Part shown: positions 1 through 10,397 of the stretch, one piece after another
How the letters are laid out: every line of letters starts with the position of its first letter
How positions within the stretch are numbered: position 1 is the first letter of the stretch
Translations under genes and position numbers: made by a program
The notes under the pieces: generated by a model
Seen by the model: only the letters and a program-made list of their open reading frames with translations
Databases searched by the model: none
Told to the model about the DNA's origin: nothing
DNA from: an uncultured Saprospiraceae bacterium
Lineage (GTDB): Bacteria > Bacteroidota > Bacteroidia > Chitinophagales > Saprospiraceae
NCBI GenBank assembly: GCA_937125475.1
Contig: CAKZLL010000024.1
Span: 1-47,286 of the forward strand
Length of the DNA: 47,286 nucleotides
Reading direction: 5' to 3'

Positions 1-2070
<2,070 letters not shown>

Positions 2071-2372
2071 GCTTTTTCCTTCGGTAGTTCTTTTATATCT
2101 ATACAATATAGAATATAGAACTCAAAGAAAAATTAAATAGTACAAAGTATGAAATACAAGAAAGATTAAACCAATACGATTAAAATGGTAAAAAGATCAT
2201 TATTAAACTAAAACTAATATCAATCAACTATTACAAGAAATACAATCCAAGAAGTTATCAAAGAGCTATTTTGTATTAGATTATTGTTAAAAGAATAATA
2301 AAAGATACTCAACAAGAAATTGTTTGTCTTTATGAGGCTGAAAAGCTTTATAGGACTATAAACAGAAGAATT
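2071..2372 (+). other. 23S-5S internal transcribed spacer
   Basis: About 300 nt of AT-rich sequence separate the two rRNAs. I see no tRNA cloverleaf and no credible reading frame. It is presumably transcribed and removed during pre-rRNA processing. It is long for a 23S-5S spacer. Confidence 0.7.
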
Positions 2373-2482
2373 GTTGGTGATTACAGCAAAAGGGTCACAC
2401 CTCTTCCCATTCCGAACAGAGCAGTTAAGCCTTTTAGCGCCGATGGTACTATCTTATGATGGGAGAGTAGGTCGTTGCCAAC
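2373..2482 (+). rRNA. 5S ribosomal RNA
   Basis: Contains the 5S hallmarks CCCATTCCGAACAGAGCAGTTAAG and GCGCCGATGGTACT. The ends were set by the terminal helix: GTTGG at 2373-2377 pairs with CCAAC at 2478-2482. The length of 110 nt is normal for the phylum. It is co-transcribed with the 23S gene upstream. Confidence 0.95.
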
Positions 2483-2493
2483 TCAATATTTAT

Positions 2494-2530
2494 TAAAAGT
2501 CAGTACGTTTTATAACGTTACTGGCTTTTA
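2494..2530 (+). terminator. rRNA operon terminator
   Basis: Stem TAAAAGTCAGTACGTT (2494-2509) pairs with AACGTTACTGGCTTTTA (2514-2530), with one G-U pair and one bulged base, and closes a TTAT loop. It lies 12 nt after the 5S gene. The T-run is short (CTTTTA), so termination may be partial. Confidence 0.65.
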
Positions 2531-2620
2531 TGATTCTAAGAACAACCTAAAAATAAATACAAAATCAGCAATAATAATAAATACGAAGCTCTCAAAGCTT
2601 CCATTTGTATCCTTTAACCT

Positions 2621-2696
2621 TATTCTCTTCCATTTATTCTCTTCCATTTATTCTCTTCCATTTATTCTCTTCCATTTATTCTCTTCCATTTATTCT
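2621..2696. repeat. 14-bp minisatellite, 5.4 copies
   Basis: Five perfect head-to-tail copies of TATTCTCTTCCATT plus a 6-nt partial copy (TATTCT), ending at 2696. Copies are identical, so the array is young or actively homogenised. It follows the rRNA operon. A reading frame through it (2475-2726) is an artefact. The rest of 2531-3130 holds no gene that I can see. Confidence 0.95.
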
Positions 2697-2726
2697 AGCC
2701 TTATTAACTATCGTATCGTTTGCTAA

Positions 2727-2747
2727 CTGCTAGCTGCTAGCTGCTAG
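2727..2747. repeat. 7-bp tandem repeat, 3 copies
   Basis: Three perfect copies of CTGCTAG, which is itself partly palindromic (CTAG centre). It lies 30 bp after the 14-bp array. Confidence 0.85.
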
Positions 2748-3133
2748 CTTCAAAATGACAATCTATTCATCTTATTCATCCCTTTTTATAAAAAATGAAT
2801 ACAAATCTTGAAAGCCATGCAAGGAGTTAATCATCAAATAATTAAAAAATAATGGAGATTGCTCTATTTAGTTGAATATCAAAGGAAATTAGAATGCCAG
2901 AATTTTGCTTAGAGCATTATAATATAACGTAAAATCTTTGGTTATTACGATTTCAATTGGATCATTACTTTAGTATAGTAACCTAATTGTTTCGCTACAT
3001 TATCAGAATGTTTAACTAAAATTGAAATTTTGGGATTACATCAATTTTTTTATTAAAATGTGAAATCATTAACAAAACTTGCCCTATTAGATATGTGCTA
3101 AATTAGTAAGAACATAATTGAGGTTATTTTATA

Positions 3134-3185
3134 AAAAATGAGGCTATATCAAAAGATTTTAACTTTTTGATATAGCCTCATTTTT
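3134..3185 (-). terminator. Terminator of the amidohydrolase genes
   Basis: A perfect 21-bp inverted repeat (3134-3154 with 3165-3185, core TGAGGCTATATC) around a 10-nt loop. A-rich and T-rich flanks allow it to act in both directions. It lies 11 bp past the stop codon of the minus-strand gene ending at 3197. Confidence 0.85.
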
Positions 3186-3196
3186 ACTTAGCAAAT

Positions 3197-4480
3197 CTAT
3201 TTTTGATTTTTATACTTTTCTTTGAATTTTCGATGTAAAGCTTTTTGTTTATTATCTAAGTCAATTTGCTTACCACGAATATAAGCGTTTGTAACTTGAT
3301 TAGTTAGTTGATCCATAATATCGCCTTTAGAAACAATAATAGTCGCATCTTTCCCTTTTTCAAGCGAACCGAGGGTTTTATCAATGCCTAAAATTTTGGC
3401 AGTATTTAATGTTAAACTTTTTAAAGCGGCTTCTTTATTCAAGCCAAAAGGCACGCCTTGACCTGCTTGAAATGGCAAATCGCGTACTTTCCAAGAATCC
3501 GCTAACATTAAGCAATATGTAATACCAGCTTTTTCGAGAATAGCAGGTGTTTTGAAAGGTTGAGCAACATCTTCATGATTTCGATTAGGCAATCTTTGTG
3601 TACGTGAAAGCATAATTTTTGCATTATGTTCTTTTAAGAAATCAGTGATTTGGTAAGCATCTTCTGCACCTACTAATACATATTTCAGACCGAATTCTTC
3701 TGCAAATGCCACTGCATCCATCATGCCCTTTACCCAATCTGTTTTAATAAAAAGAGTTTTATTACCATCAAAAAGCCCTTTCATTGCTTCCAGTTTCAGG
3801 TTTTGGGTTTTTGTTGCACCTTCATAATAGCTCTTTGCGGCTTTGAAATGATCTTTAATTGTTGTAATGGTCTTGTCATATCGCTTATTCGCAGAAATAC
3901 CACCTGGTTCTGCCCACCAGCCAGAGCGATTATATGGTCTTGGCCAACTGATCCAAATGCCTTCATCTGTTTTATAAGTTGCATCTTCCCAGTTCCAAGC
4001 ATCTAATTCTACAATACTCGATTGACCAGAAACCCAACCACCTGCGGGTACAATTTGAGCTAATAAAACTCCATTTGATCGAACAGTAGGTGTTACTTTA
4101 GAATCTGTATTATAAGCAATAATCGCCCGAACATTTGGATTGAAACCACCTACTTCTGCATAATCACGAGTAGCTCGAACTGCTCCAATTTCGACCAAAC
4201 CTAGTCGAGTATGAGGCGCAATTAAGCCAGGATAAACGTGTTTCCCTTTAGCGTCAATGATTTGAAAACCATTTGTTTCAGTATCAGTTGCTTTACCGAC
4301 GAAGGTAATTTTGCCCTTATCAAAAGCAATTGCACTATTTTCTATCACTGTTCCATTGCCAATATGAGCCGTCCCCCCAAGAATAATAATTGGTGTAGTT
4401 TGTTTTTGGGCTGGTGTTTGCTGTGCTTGAGCGAAATAAAAAATGCCCATCGCTAATATAAATAGAAATATTTTTTTCAT
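3197..4480 (-). CDS. Secreted amidohydrolase-family protein, degenerate metal site
   Basis: A 427-residue protein of the amidohydrolase (imidazolonepropionase-like) superfamily, exported by an N-terminal signal peptide (MKKIFLFILAMGIFYFAQAQ). The start is set at the ATG at 4480; the longer frame from 4501 needs a GTG and would bury the signal peptide. The beta-sandwich plus barrel order is visible: an IILGGTAHIGNG strand region, then YPGLIAPHTRLG, then the C-terminal LTLNTAKILGIDKTLGSLEKGKDATI typical of the family. The usual metal-binding HxH is reduced to a single His in APHTRLG, so hydrolase activity is doubtful. It lies 33 bp after a 997-residue relative on the same strand and is probably co-transcribed. 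The pair may work as catalytic and accessory subunits; this is inference. Confidence 0.85.
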   Translation of the reverse strand: MKKIFLFILAMGIFYFAQAQQTPAQKQTTPIIILGGTAHIGNGTVIENSAIAFDKGKITFVGKATDTETNGFQIIDAKGKHVYPGLIAPHTRLGLVEIGAVRATRDYAEVGGFNPNVRAIIAYNTDSKVTPTVRSNGVLLAQIVPAGGWVSGQSSIVELDAWNWEDATYKTDEGIWISWPRPYNRSGWWAEPGGISANKRYDKTITTIKDHFKAAKSYYEGATKTQNLKLEAMKGLFDGNKTLFIKTDWVKGMMDAVAFAEEFGLKYVLVGAEDAYQITDFLKEHNAKIMLSRTQRLPNRNHEDVAQPFKTPAILEKAGITYCLMLADSWKVRDLPFQAGQGVPFGLNKEAALKSLTLNTAKILGIDKTLGSLEKGKDATIIVSKGDIMDQLTNQVTNAYIRGKQIDLDNKQKALHRKFKEKYKNQK

Positions 4481-4513
4481 TTTAATTTGTTTTATATCCA
4501 CTTAGTCAATTTT

Positions 4514-7507
4514 TTACTTCATTTCATCATGAACGGTATCACAATGATAATGCTTCTCTGCTTTTATTTTTACAGGTTTAGTCTTTGCTCCTTTTTTCTT
4601 AGCAATAATCATTTTCTGAATTAAACGAGCGCGTTCTTTTTTCAAAGCTTCTCGTTTTTTAGCGTCTTCTCCACGATCAAAAAACTTAATTCCATCAATA
4701 AAAGTGTATTCTGCGACAGCATAAACAGAAAGCGGATTTGCAGACCAAAGGACGATATCACCATGTTTACCTACTTTCACTGAACCTACTCGATCATCAA
4801 TATGCAAAATTTTAGCAGGATTTAAAGTAACAAATTTCCATGCGTCTTCTTGTGAAACATTGCCATACATTACCGCTTTTCCAGCTTCTTGATTTAAACG
4901 ACGTGCCATTTCTGCATCATCAGAGTTGAACGCTACAAGGACACCTTGTTCATTCATCAAAGCACCATTATAAGGAATTGCATCGATTACTTCATATTTA
5001 TAAGCCCACCAATCTGAGAAAGTAGAACCAGCGGCACCATGAGCCTTCATTTTATCAGCTACTTTATAACCTTCTAAAATGTGCGTGAATGTATTGATAC
5101 GGAAACCATGTTTTTCTGCCATTTTCATGAGCATATTGATTTCACTTTGCACATAAGAATGACAAGTAATAAAGCGTTTTTTATTAAGAATTTCGAGCAG
5201 AACATCGAGTTCTAAATCACGTCTAGTACCAATAGGATCAGCTTTAAGAGCTGTTTCATATTCGCGGGCACGTGTAAAATGATCATCAAAAACTTGTTCA
5301 ACACCCATTCTTGTTTGAGGAAAACGAATTCTATTGTTATCTCCCCAGTTTGATTGTTTTACGTTTTCGCCTAAAGCAAATTTGATAAATGGATCAGCAT
5401 TTGGGAATTTCATTTCTTCGGGTGCATAGCCCCATTTCAATTTGATTAAAGCAGATTGACCACCAATAGGATTAGCAGAACCATGCAATAATTGCGAAAC
5501 CGTAACACCTCCAGACAATTGTCTATAAATGTGAATATTGTCAGAATTTACGACATCAGCAATGCTTACTTCAGCAGAACTTGCTTGTGTTCCTTCATTA
5601 ACACCACGACTTATTGCAATATGAGAATGTTCATCAATTACGCCAGAAGTGAGGTGTTTACCTGTTCCATCAATTTCGATTGCGCCAGACTCGGTGATGT
5701 TTTTACCTACTTTTGCGATTTTGCCATTTTTCAATAAAACATCTGTATTCTTGATTATTCCATCTTTCTCATTTGTCCAAACCGTAGCATTCTTAATGAG
5801 ATAGGTTTGAGCAACAGGAAGGCTTGTATTTCCAAAAGATAAAAAAGGATAAACTATTGTACCTTTATCATCAGTTTCTTTTGCTGATTTTTTATCCTTC
5901 TTTTTACTTTCCTTAGCTTCAAAAGACTTAGTCTTTTTAGCTGACCAAGTGATCCAATCACCGTCTGGTGTTGAGCCATTTCCAGACCAATTATTGCCAT
6001 TGGCAGAGCCAGATAAAGTAATAACACGTCCTTTTTTACCTTCTAAATTAAAAGAAAGCGAAATTATATTACCTTTCAACTGATGTTTAACTTGAATTTT
6101 AGTAGTGTCAGTTAATGGAATAAAAGCTTTAGTTTTAGCAGCTGATTTTCCTTCAATATCTAGTGTGTAGGATTTTTTATCTAATTTAAAACTATACGAA
6201 CCTCGAATATCAGTTGCATTTAAGGCTTTTAGAATGTAGCCTTTCCCTTGAATCCAATTATGATGAATAATTGATTCTTTACTGAAAATATTATCAGAAG
6301 AAATAAAGAAGTTAGCGATCATGCCTGATTTCAATGTGCCTAATTGATCGGAAACGCCAGAAATTTTAGCAGGTGTATGAATTAAAGCTTTTAATGCATT
6401 GGTCTCGGAAAGTCCATTTTTGATGGCTTTACGGATATTAGTCATAAAGCTTTTAGTTTTTGAATGTTGCATAGTGATAGCAAAATCAATATTGGCTTTA
6501 GCCAAAACAGCAGGATTGCTAGGTGCTAATTCCCAATGTAATAAATCATCATAATCTGTTTGGAGTGCGTCATAAGGATCTTCAACATCATAAGCATCGG
6601 GAAAATTGACAGGGATAATAAAGACAGCTTTAGTCGCTTTCAGTTCTTTAATACGTTTATATTCATCGCCATTTCCTTTAAGGATATATTGAATACCAAA
6701 TTCATCTCCAATTTTGTCCGCACGTAAGGCATTTAATCGCCCATCAGCTTCAAAAATTTGCGGAACACTCATTAGATCATTCCAAGCTTGAAGTGAAATA
6801 TTGTTTTCTTTTTTATGTCCTGCGCGTTTGTACCAGTTAGCGTCTAAATTAGTCTGTCGCAATAAAGAGATCGCACCCATGAGAGACGAAGGATAACTTT
6901 GTGTAGATGTTCCTTTTCGGAAAGATAAATGATGACTAGCTAAAGGATTGATAATCAATTCATGTTCTTTACTTTCAGCTAAGGTCACAACTGTACCTGA
7001 TCCTCTAGAAAGTCCATCAATTCGATGTGACAAAACTGCACCAAAGCCTATTTTTCTCAATGATTCGGCAGTCTTTTTATCAAAGATAAATGCTTCATTT
7101 GCGCGAAATTCGGTTTTTAATGCTTCATTCCAATTATAAGCGCCCTTTTTATTGGAAAGCATTTGTGGTTGTTGTCTAGGACGCTGACCTTCTGCCTTTG
7201 GTTTAGGCATGCCATAATTGCTATAGACATCAATAAAAGATGGATAAATAAATTTTCCTTTCAAATCAAAGACAATTGCGCCTTTAGGTATAGAAATATT
7301 TGCACCAACTTGTTCAATTTTTCCATCTCGAATAACTAGTGTAGCTTTTTCGATTTTGGTTTGATAATTGACAAAAATAGTAGCATTAGTAAAAGCGTAT
7401 AATTGTGCTCTTTCATCAAAAACACCATTACGCGGATAAGTGACTTGTGCCACTATTATGCTTGATATGAATAACATCATGCATAGTCCAAGCAGTAATT
7501 TTTTCAT
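4514..7507 (-). CDS. Large secreted two-domain amidohydrolase
   Basis: A 997-residue protein with a signal peptide (MKKLLLGLCMMLFISSIIVAQ) and two amidohydrolase-like halves. The N-terminal half (about 20-440) has the family frame (YPSFIDVYSNYG, ALKALIHTPAKISGV, LGTLKSGMIANF) but no HxH. A linker (about 440-560) carries a charged Lys/Glu patch. The C-terminal half (about 570-960) has the intact metal motif DEHSHIA (about 622-630), further His residues (TCHSYVQ, TFTHILEG) and the end motif LNPAKILHIDDRVGSVKVGKHGDIV. A metal-dependent hydrolysis in the periplasm, perhaps of a cyclic amide or dipeptide, is likely; the substrate cannot be read from sequence. The peptide importer genes just upstream on the same strand suggest a link to peptide use. 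Confidence 0.88.
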   Translation of the reverse strand: MKKLLLGLCMMLFISSIIVAQVTYPRNGVFDERAQLYAFTNATIFVNYQTKIEKATLVIRDGKIEQVGANISIPKGAIVFDLKGKFIYPSFIDVYSNYGMPKPKAEGQRPRQQPQMLSNKKGAYNWNEALKTEFRANEAFIFDKKTAESLRKIGFGAVLSHRIDGLSRGSGTVVTLAESKEHELIINPLASHHLSFRKGTSTQSYPSSLMGAISLLRQTNLDANWYKRAGHKKENNISLQAWNDLMSVPQIFEADGRLNALRADKIGDEFGIQYILKGNGDEYKRIKELKATKAVFIIPVNFPDAYDVEDPYDALQTDYDDLLHWELAPSNPAVLAKANIDFAITMQHSKTKSFMTNIRKAIKNGLSETNALKALIHTPAKISGVSDQLGTLKSGMIANFFISSDNIFSKESIIHHNWIQGKGYILKALNATDIRGSYSFKLDKKSYTLDIEGKSAAKTKAFIPLTDTTKIQVKHQLKGNIISLSFNLEGKKGRVITLSGSANGNNWSGNGSTPDGDWITWSAKKTKSFEAKESKKKDKKSAKETDDKGTIVYPFLSFGNTSLPVAQTYLIKNATVWTNEKDGIIKNTDVLLKNGKIAKVGKNITESGAIEIDGTGKHLTSGVIDEHSHIAISRGVNEGTQASSAEVSIADVVNSDNIHIYRQLSGGVTVSQLLHGSANPIGGQSALIKLKWGYAPEEMKFPNADPFIKFALGENVKQSNWGDNNRIRFPQTRMGVEQVFDDHFTRAREYETALKADPIGTRRDLELDVLLEILNKKRFITCHSYVQSEINMLMKMAEKHGFRINTFTHILEGYKVADKMKAHGAAGSTFSDWWAYKYEVIDAIPYNGALMNEQGVLVAFNSDDAEMARRLNQEAGKAVMYGNVSQEDAWKFVTLNPAKILHIDDRVGSVKVGKHGDIVLWSANPLSVYAVAEYTFIDGIKFFDRGEDAKKREALKKERARLIQKMIIAKKKGAKTKPVKIKAEKHYHCDTVHDEMK

Positions 7508-7626
7508 AGTACTGTTAGAATTTGGTTAAGAAATAATATAGGAGAGACATTCACTTTATGAATGAAATTCTATTTGATGTAAATTTAATAAAAAGGAAAT
7601 AGAGATTGGTTTAAAAAAATTAAGCT

Positions 7627-8883
7627 TTATTTTTTTAATTTAGGATCAAGTGCATCAGTTAAGCCTTCTCCAATTAAATTGAAACAAGTAACCGTAATAA
7701 AAATGGCTAATCCTGGAAATAAAGTCAACCACCATAAATCAGGGCTATTTCTTCCTAATTTTAAAATACCACCCCAAGACATAGTGATAGGTGTAGAGCT
7801 TAAATTTAGAAAAGATAAACCTGCTTCGAGCAAAATAGACGCAGCAATACCAAAAGAAAGTGTAATTAAAACAGGAGAAAGGGCATTAGGGATAGCATGG
7901 CGAAACATAACTCTCCATTTTGAAAAGCCTAAAGCGTGAGCAGCTTCTATATAAGGTAAGCTTCTGACTGTCAATAATTCACCTCGAATAAATCGGGCAA
8001 TAGCTGTCCAACTAACCAATCCAATTATTACCATAATATTAAAAATAGAAGCTTTTTGTAATAAAGCGACAAAAGCTAGAATGAAAACTAGAGTAGGAAT
8101 AGCATTAAAAACTTCAATGATTCTACTAATAATTATATCTAATGGTATATTAATTTTTTTGGCAAATAAAGGAATAAAATTAAATAATCTTACAAGTAAC
8201 CAGCCAATTATAAAAATAGCAAATATAATGAGTACGCTAATAAATAATTGACCTATAAAAGATATTGTGCTAGAAGCATCGCTAATAGAATACCGCCTAA
8301 CATAAATACCATAAAAAAAGGCAATGATTAAAAACAGAGGATAGATAAAACCACCAATACGGGATGTTTTTAACTGGTTATCACCAAAGAAACCAGCTAA
8401 TCCTCCCAATAAAATTCCAATAAATGCTGCAATTAACATTGCAATAATGCCGACGCTTAATGCAATGCGTGTTCCATGAATCATTCCAGCAGCAATATCA
8501 TGTCCATCTTTTGAAACACCAAACCAGTGTCGCCAACGAAAAGAAGTTACATTCTGTGAACTAAAAGGACTTTTGAGGCGATTAATTCTATCTTTTCTCT
8601 TGGGATGATAAGGAATTAAAGGACGTATAACAAAATCACATTTCGCGTTTTGCCAATCAAAGAAGGGCGTTTTTTTTCCATTTAATAGATCGCCATAATA
8701 TTGAAAAATAGGAGATTGCCATTGTCCTTGATGCTTGACAATAATCGGTTTATCATTGGCTAAAAAATCAGCAAAAAAACCAATGAGCGAAAGAAAAATA
8801 ACAATATACAAAGAAACAACTGCTCGACGATTTTGTCGAAACTGTTGTTTTACATAAGACCAGTAGGATTGTTGTTCTTGCAT
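7627..8883 (-). CDS. Peptide ABC transporter permease, OppC/DppC type
   Basis: Inner-membrane permease of a dipeptide/oligopeptide importer. One membrane segment at about 20-42 is followed by a soluble stretch (44-125), then the transport domain starting at GTRIALSVGIIAM. The EAA loop that contacts the ATPase is clear at about 312-338 (EAAHALGFSKWRVMFRHAIP). At 418 residues it is about 100 longer than typical OppC; the extra length is the first loop and an added pair of membrane helices (about 178-233). It lies 50 bp downstream of the OppB-type gene. No ATPase subunits are encoded nearby. Confidence 0.9.
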   Translation of the reverse strand: MQEQQSYWSYVKQQFRQNRRAVVSLYIVIFLSLIGFFADFLANDKPIIVKHQGQWQSPIFQYYGDLLNGKKTPFFDWQNAKCDFVIRPLIPYHPKRKDRINRLKSPFSSQNVTSFRWRHWFGVSKDGHDIAAGMIHGTRIALSVGIIAMLIAAFIGILLGGLAGFFGDNQLKTSRIGGFIYPLFLIIAFFYGIYVRRYSISDASSTISFIGQLFISVLIIFAIFIIGWLLVRLFNFIPLFAKKINIPLDIIISRIIEVFNAIPTLVFILAFVALLQKASIFNIMVIIGLVSWTAIARFIRGELLTVRSLPYIEAAHALGFSKWRVMFRHAIPNALSPVLITLSFGIAASILLEAGLSFLNLSSTPITMSWGGILKLGRNSPDLWWLTLFPGLAIFITVTCFNLIGEGLTDALDPKLKK

Positions 8884-8933
8884 TTTTTTCGCTATTGTTT
8901 TTTAATAAAATCAATCTTTAAAGAGTGACAAGT

Positions 8934-10310
8934 TTATTTTTTAAACTTAATTCGAGGATCAGAAATGGCATATAAAATATCTGAGATTAAATAACCGACT
9001 ACCGTTAAAATAGATAATAGCATAACAATAGCAAAAAGTACTGGAAAATCATGACTATTAACTGCTTCAAATAAGTATTTGCCCATTCCTGGAATTCCAA
9101 AAATAATCTCTAAAATAATAGAACCAGCAAATAATCTAGGTAAAACTCCACCAAACATCGTAATAATAGGGATAAGAGCATTTCTAAATACATGTTTTCT
9201 AATAATGACATTATTTGATAGCCCTTTTGCACGAGCCGTTTTGACGAAGTCTTGTTGTAAAACTTGAAGCATACTTCCCCTCATTTGTCGAGATAAAAAA
9301 GCTAAAGCAGGGTAAGTCCAGCAAAAAATAGGCAAAAGGAGGTGTTGAAGTTGAGAAAAGAATTTTTCCCAAAAACCAGTCAATTCGGAAGAAAAAGGAG
9401 GTAAACCACCTGCGGGAGCTAAACCGAAAATAATCAGCATAGTAGCTAGCCAAAAGTTCGGCAAAGAAAATAATGCAAAAAGTATAATATTAATGAGTTT
9501 ATCTGTTCGAGAGCCTTTTTTTATTGCAGCAATCACACCTAGGGGAAGCGCAATTAAATAAGCCAAAATGATAGAAATAGCACTAAGAATAATTGTCCAA
9601 TAGGTATGTTCCCTGATTTCAGTTTTTACGGGTAAACGGCTGAGATAGGATTTTCCAAAATCTAGATGTATAAAATTAACTAGCCAGCGATGATATTGAT
9701 TTTTGCTTCCATGCCAATGGAAAGCAGGAATATAATTTTTGTGAGGTGTTTGTGTCGTTTTGATATTTTCATAAAGACGCGTGATATTATTCAACCCAGC
9801 TAGAAGAAACTGTTGAGAAGAATCTTTACATAATAATTTTGAATATTTTAGAGTATGCAGAATTTCACTGTCTTTAGTCTGGAGAGTTAAGCGCCTTACT
9901 TTAGATCCTAAATTCGAAATGACATAATGATTACTAGTATCTTGTTTAGGACGGTCAAGTATTACTTGATAACTTTTTAATGCTGCATGATAAGCAGAGA
10001 TTTCATCCCAATTCCCATACTGATTTAATAACCTATCAAGCGGTTCTTGTTCTGTTTCTTCAACAATTCGATGAAAAGTATCAGGATAAACTTGTGAATT
10101 AATACTAAAATAAAACACAGGCCAATCCATTCTTAATTCTTTTCTAATACGTTTTTTATGTACTTCATTACATAATGAACCAAATTCTTTGGCACAAATG
10201 GAATGAGTTGGATCAGCTTGACTATAACTCAGTAAAAAAATAAGAACGGATACGAGTAATATCGTTGGAATGAAAAGAAAAAAAATACGTTTTAGAAAAT
10301 ATTGCAACAT
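8934..10310 (-). CDS. Peptide ABC transporter permease, OppB/DppB type
   Basis: Partner permease of the gene downstream. N-terminal membrane helix (about 8-29), then an unusually long periplasmic region to about 225, then the transport domain (ILSAISIILAYLIALPLGVIAAI) with the EAA loop TARAKGLSNNVIIRKHVFRN and the C-terminal GKYLFEAVNSHDFPVLFAIVML typical of OppB. The length of 458 residues compares with about 310-340 in most bacteria; the insertion lies between helix 1 and helix 2. It is separated from the binding-protein gene by 87 bp containing a 14-bp hairpin. Confidence 0.9.
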   Translation of the reverse strand: MLQYFLKRIFFLFIPTILLVSVLIFLLSYSQADPTHSICAKEFGSLCNEVHKKRIRKELRMDWPVFYFSINSQVYPDTFHRIVEETEQEPLDRLLNQYGNWDEISAYHAALKSYQVILDRPKQDTSNHYVISNLGSKVRRLTLQTKDSEILHTLKYSKLLCKDSSQQFLLAGLNNITRLYENIKTTQTPHKNYIPAFHWHGSKNQYHRWLVNFIHLDFGKSYLSRLPVKTEIREHTYWTIILSAISIILAYLIALPLGVIAAIKKGSRTDKLINIILFALFSLPNFWLATMLIIFGLAPAGGLPPFSSELTGFWEKFFSQLQHLLLPIFCWTYPALAFLSRQMRGSMLQVLQQDFVKTARAKGLSNNVIIRKHVFRNALIPIITMFGGVLPRLFAGSIILEIIFGIPGMGKYLFEAVNSHDFPVLFAIVMLLSILTVVGYLISDILYAISDPRIKFKK

Positions 10311-10334
10311 ACTTTTAAAGAAATTTTGAATAAA

Positions 10335-10387
10335 AATAATAGAAGGAGCAGATAATTGACAATCAATAAACTACTCCTTCTATTATT
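10335..10387 (-). terminator. Intercistronic stem-loop between binding protein and permease genes
   Basis: A perfect 14-bp inverted repeat (10335-10348 AATAATAGAAGGAG, 10374-10387) in the gap between the substrate-binding gene and oppB-like gene. On the minus strand it is followed by ATTTTTATTC, so it may terminate part of transcription or protect the 3' end of the upstream message. Such an element would make the binding protein more abundant than the permeases. Confidence 0.65.
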
Positions 10388-10397
10388 CAATCATTTT

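Noticed and set aside
2475-2726. 83-codon frame over the 14-bp repeat
   Set aside because: Its sequence is a translation of the repeat (repeated F-S-S-I-Y type units) and it begins inside the 5S gene.
2483-3130. tRNA genes after the 5S gene
   Set aside because: No cloverleaf, TTC-loop or acceptor pairing could be found.
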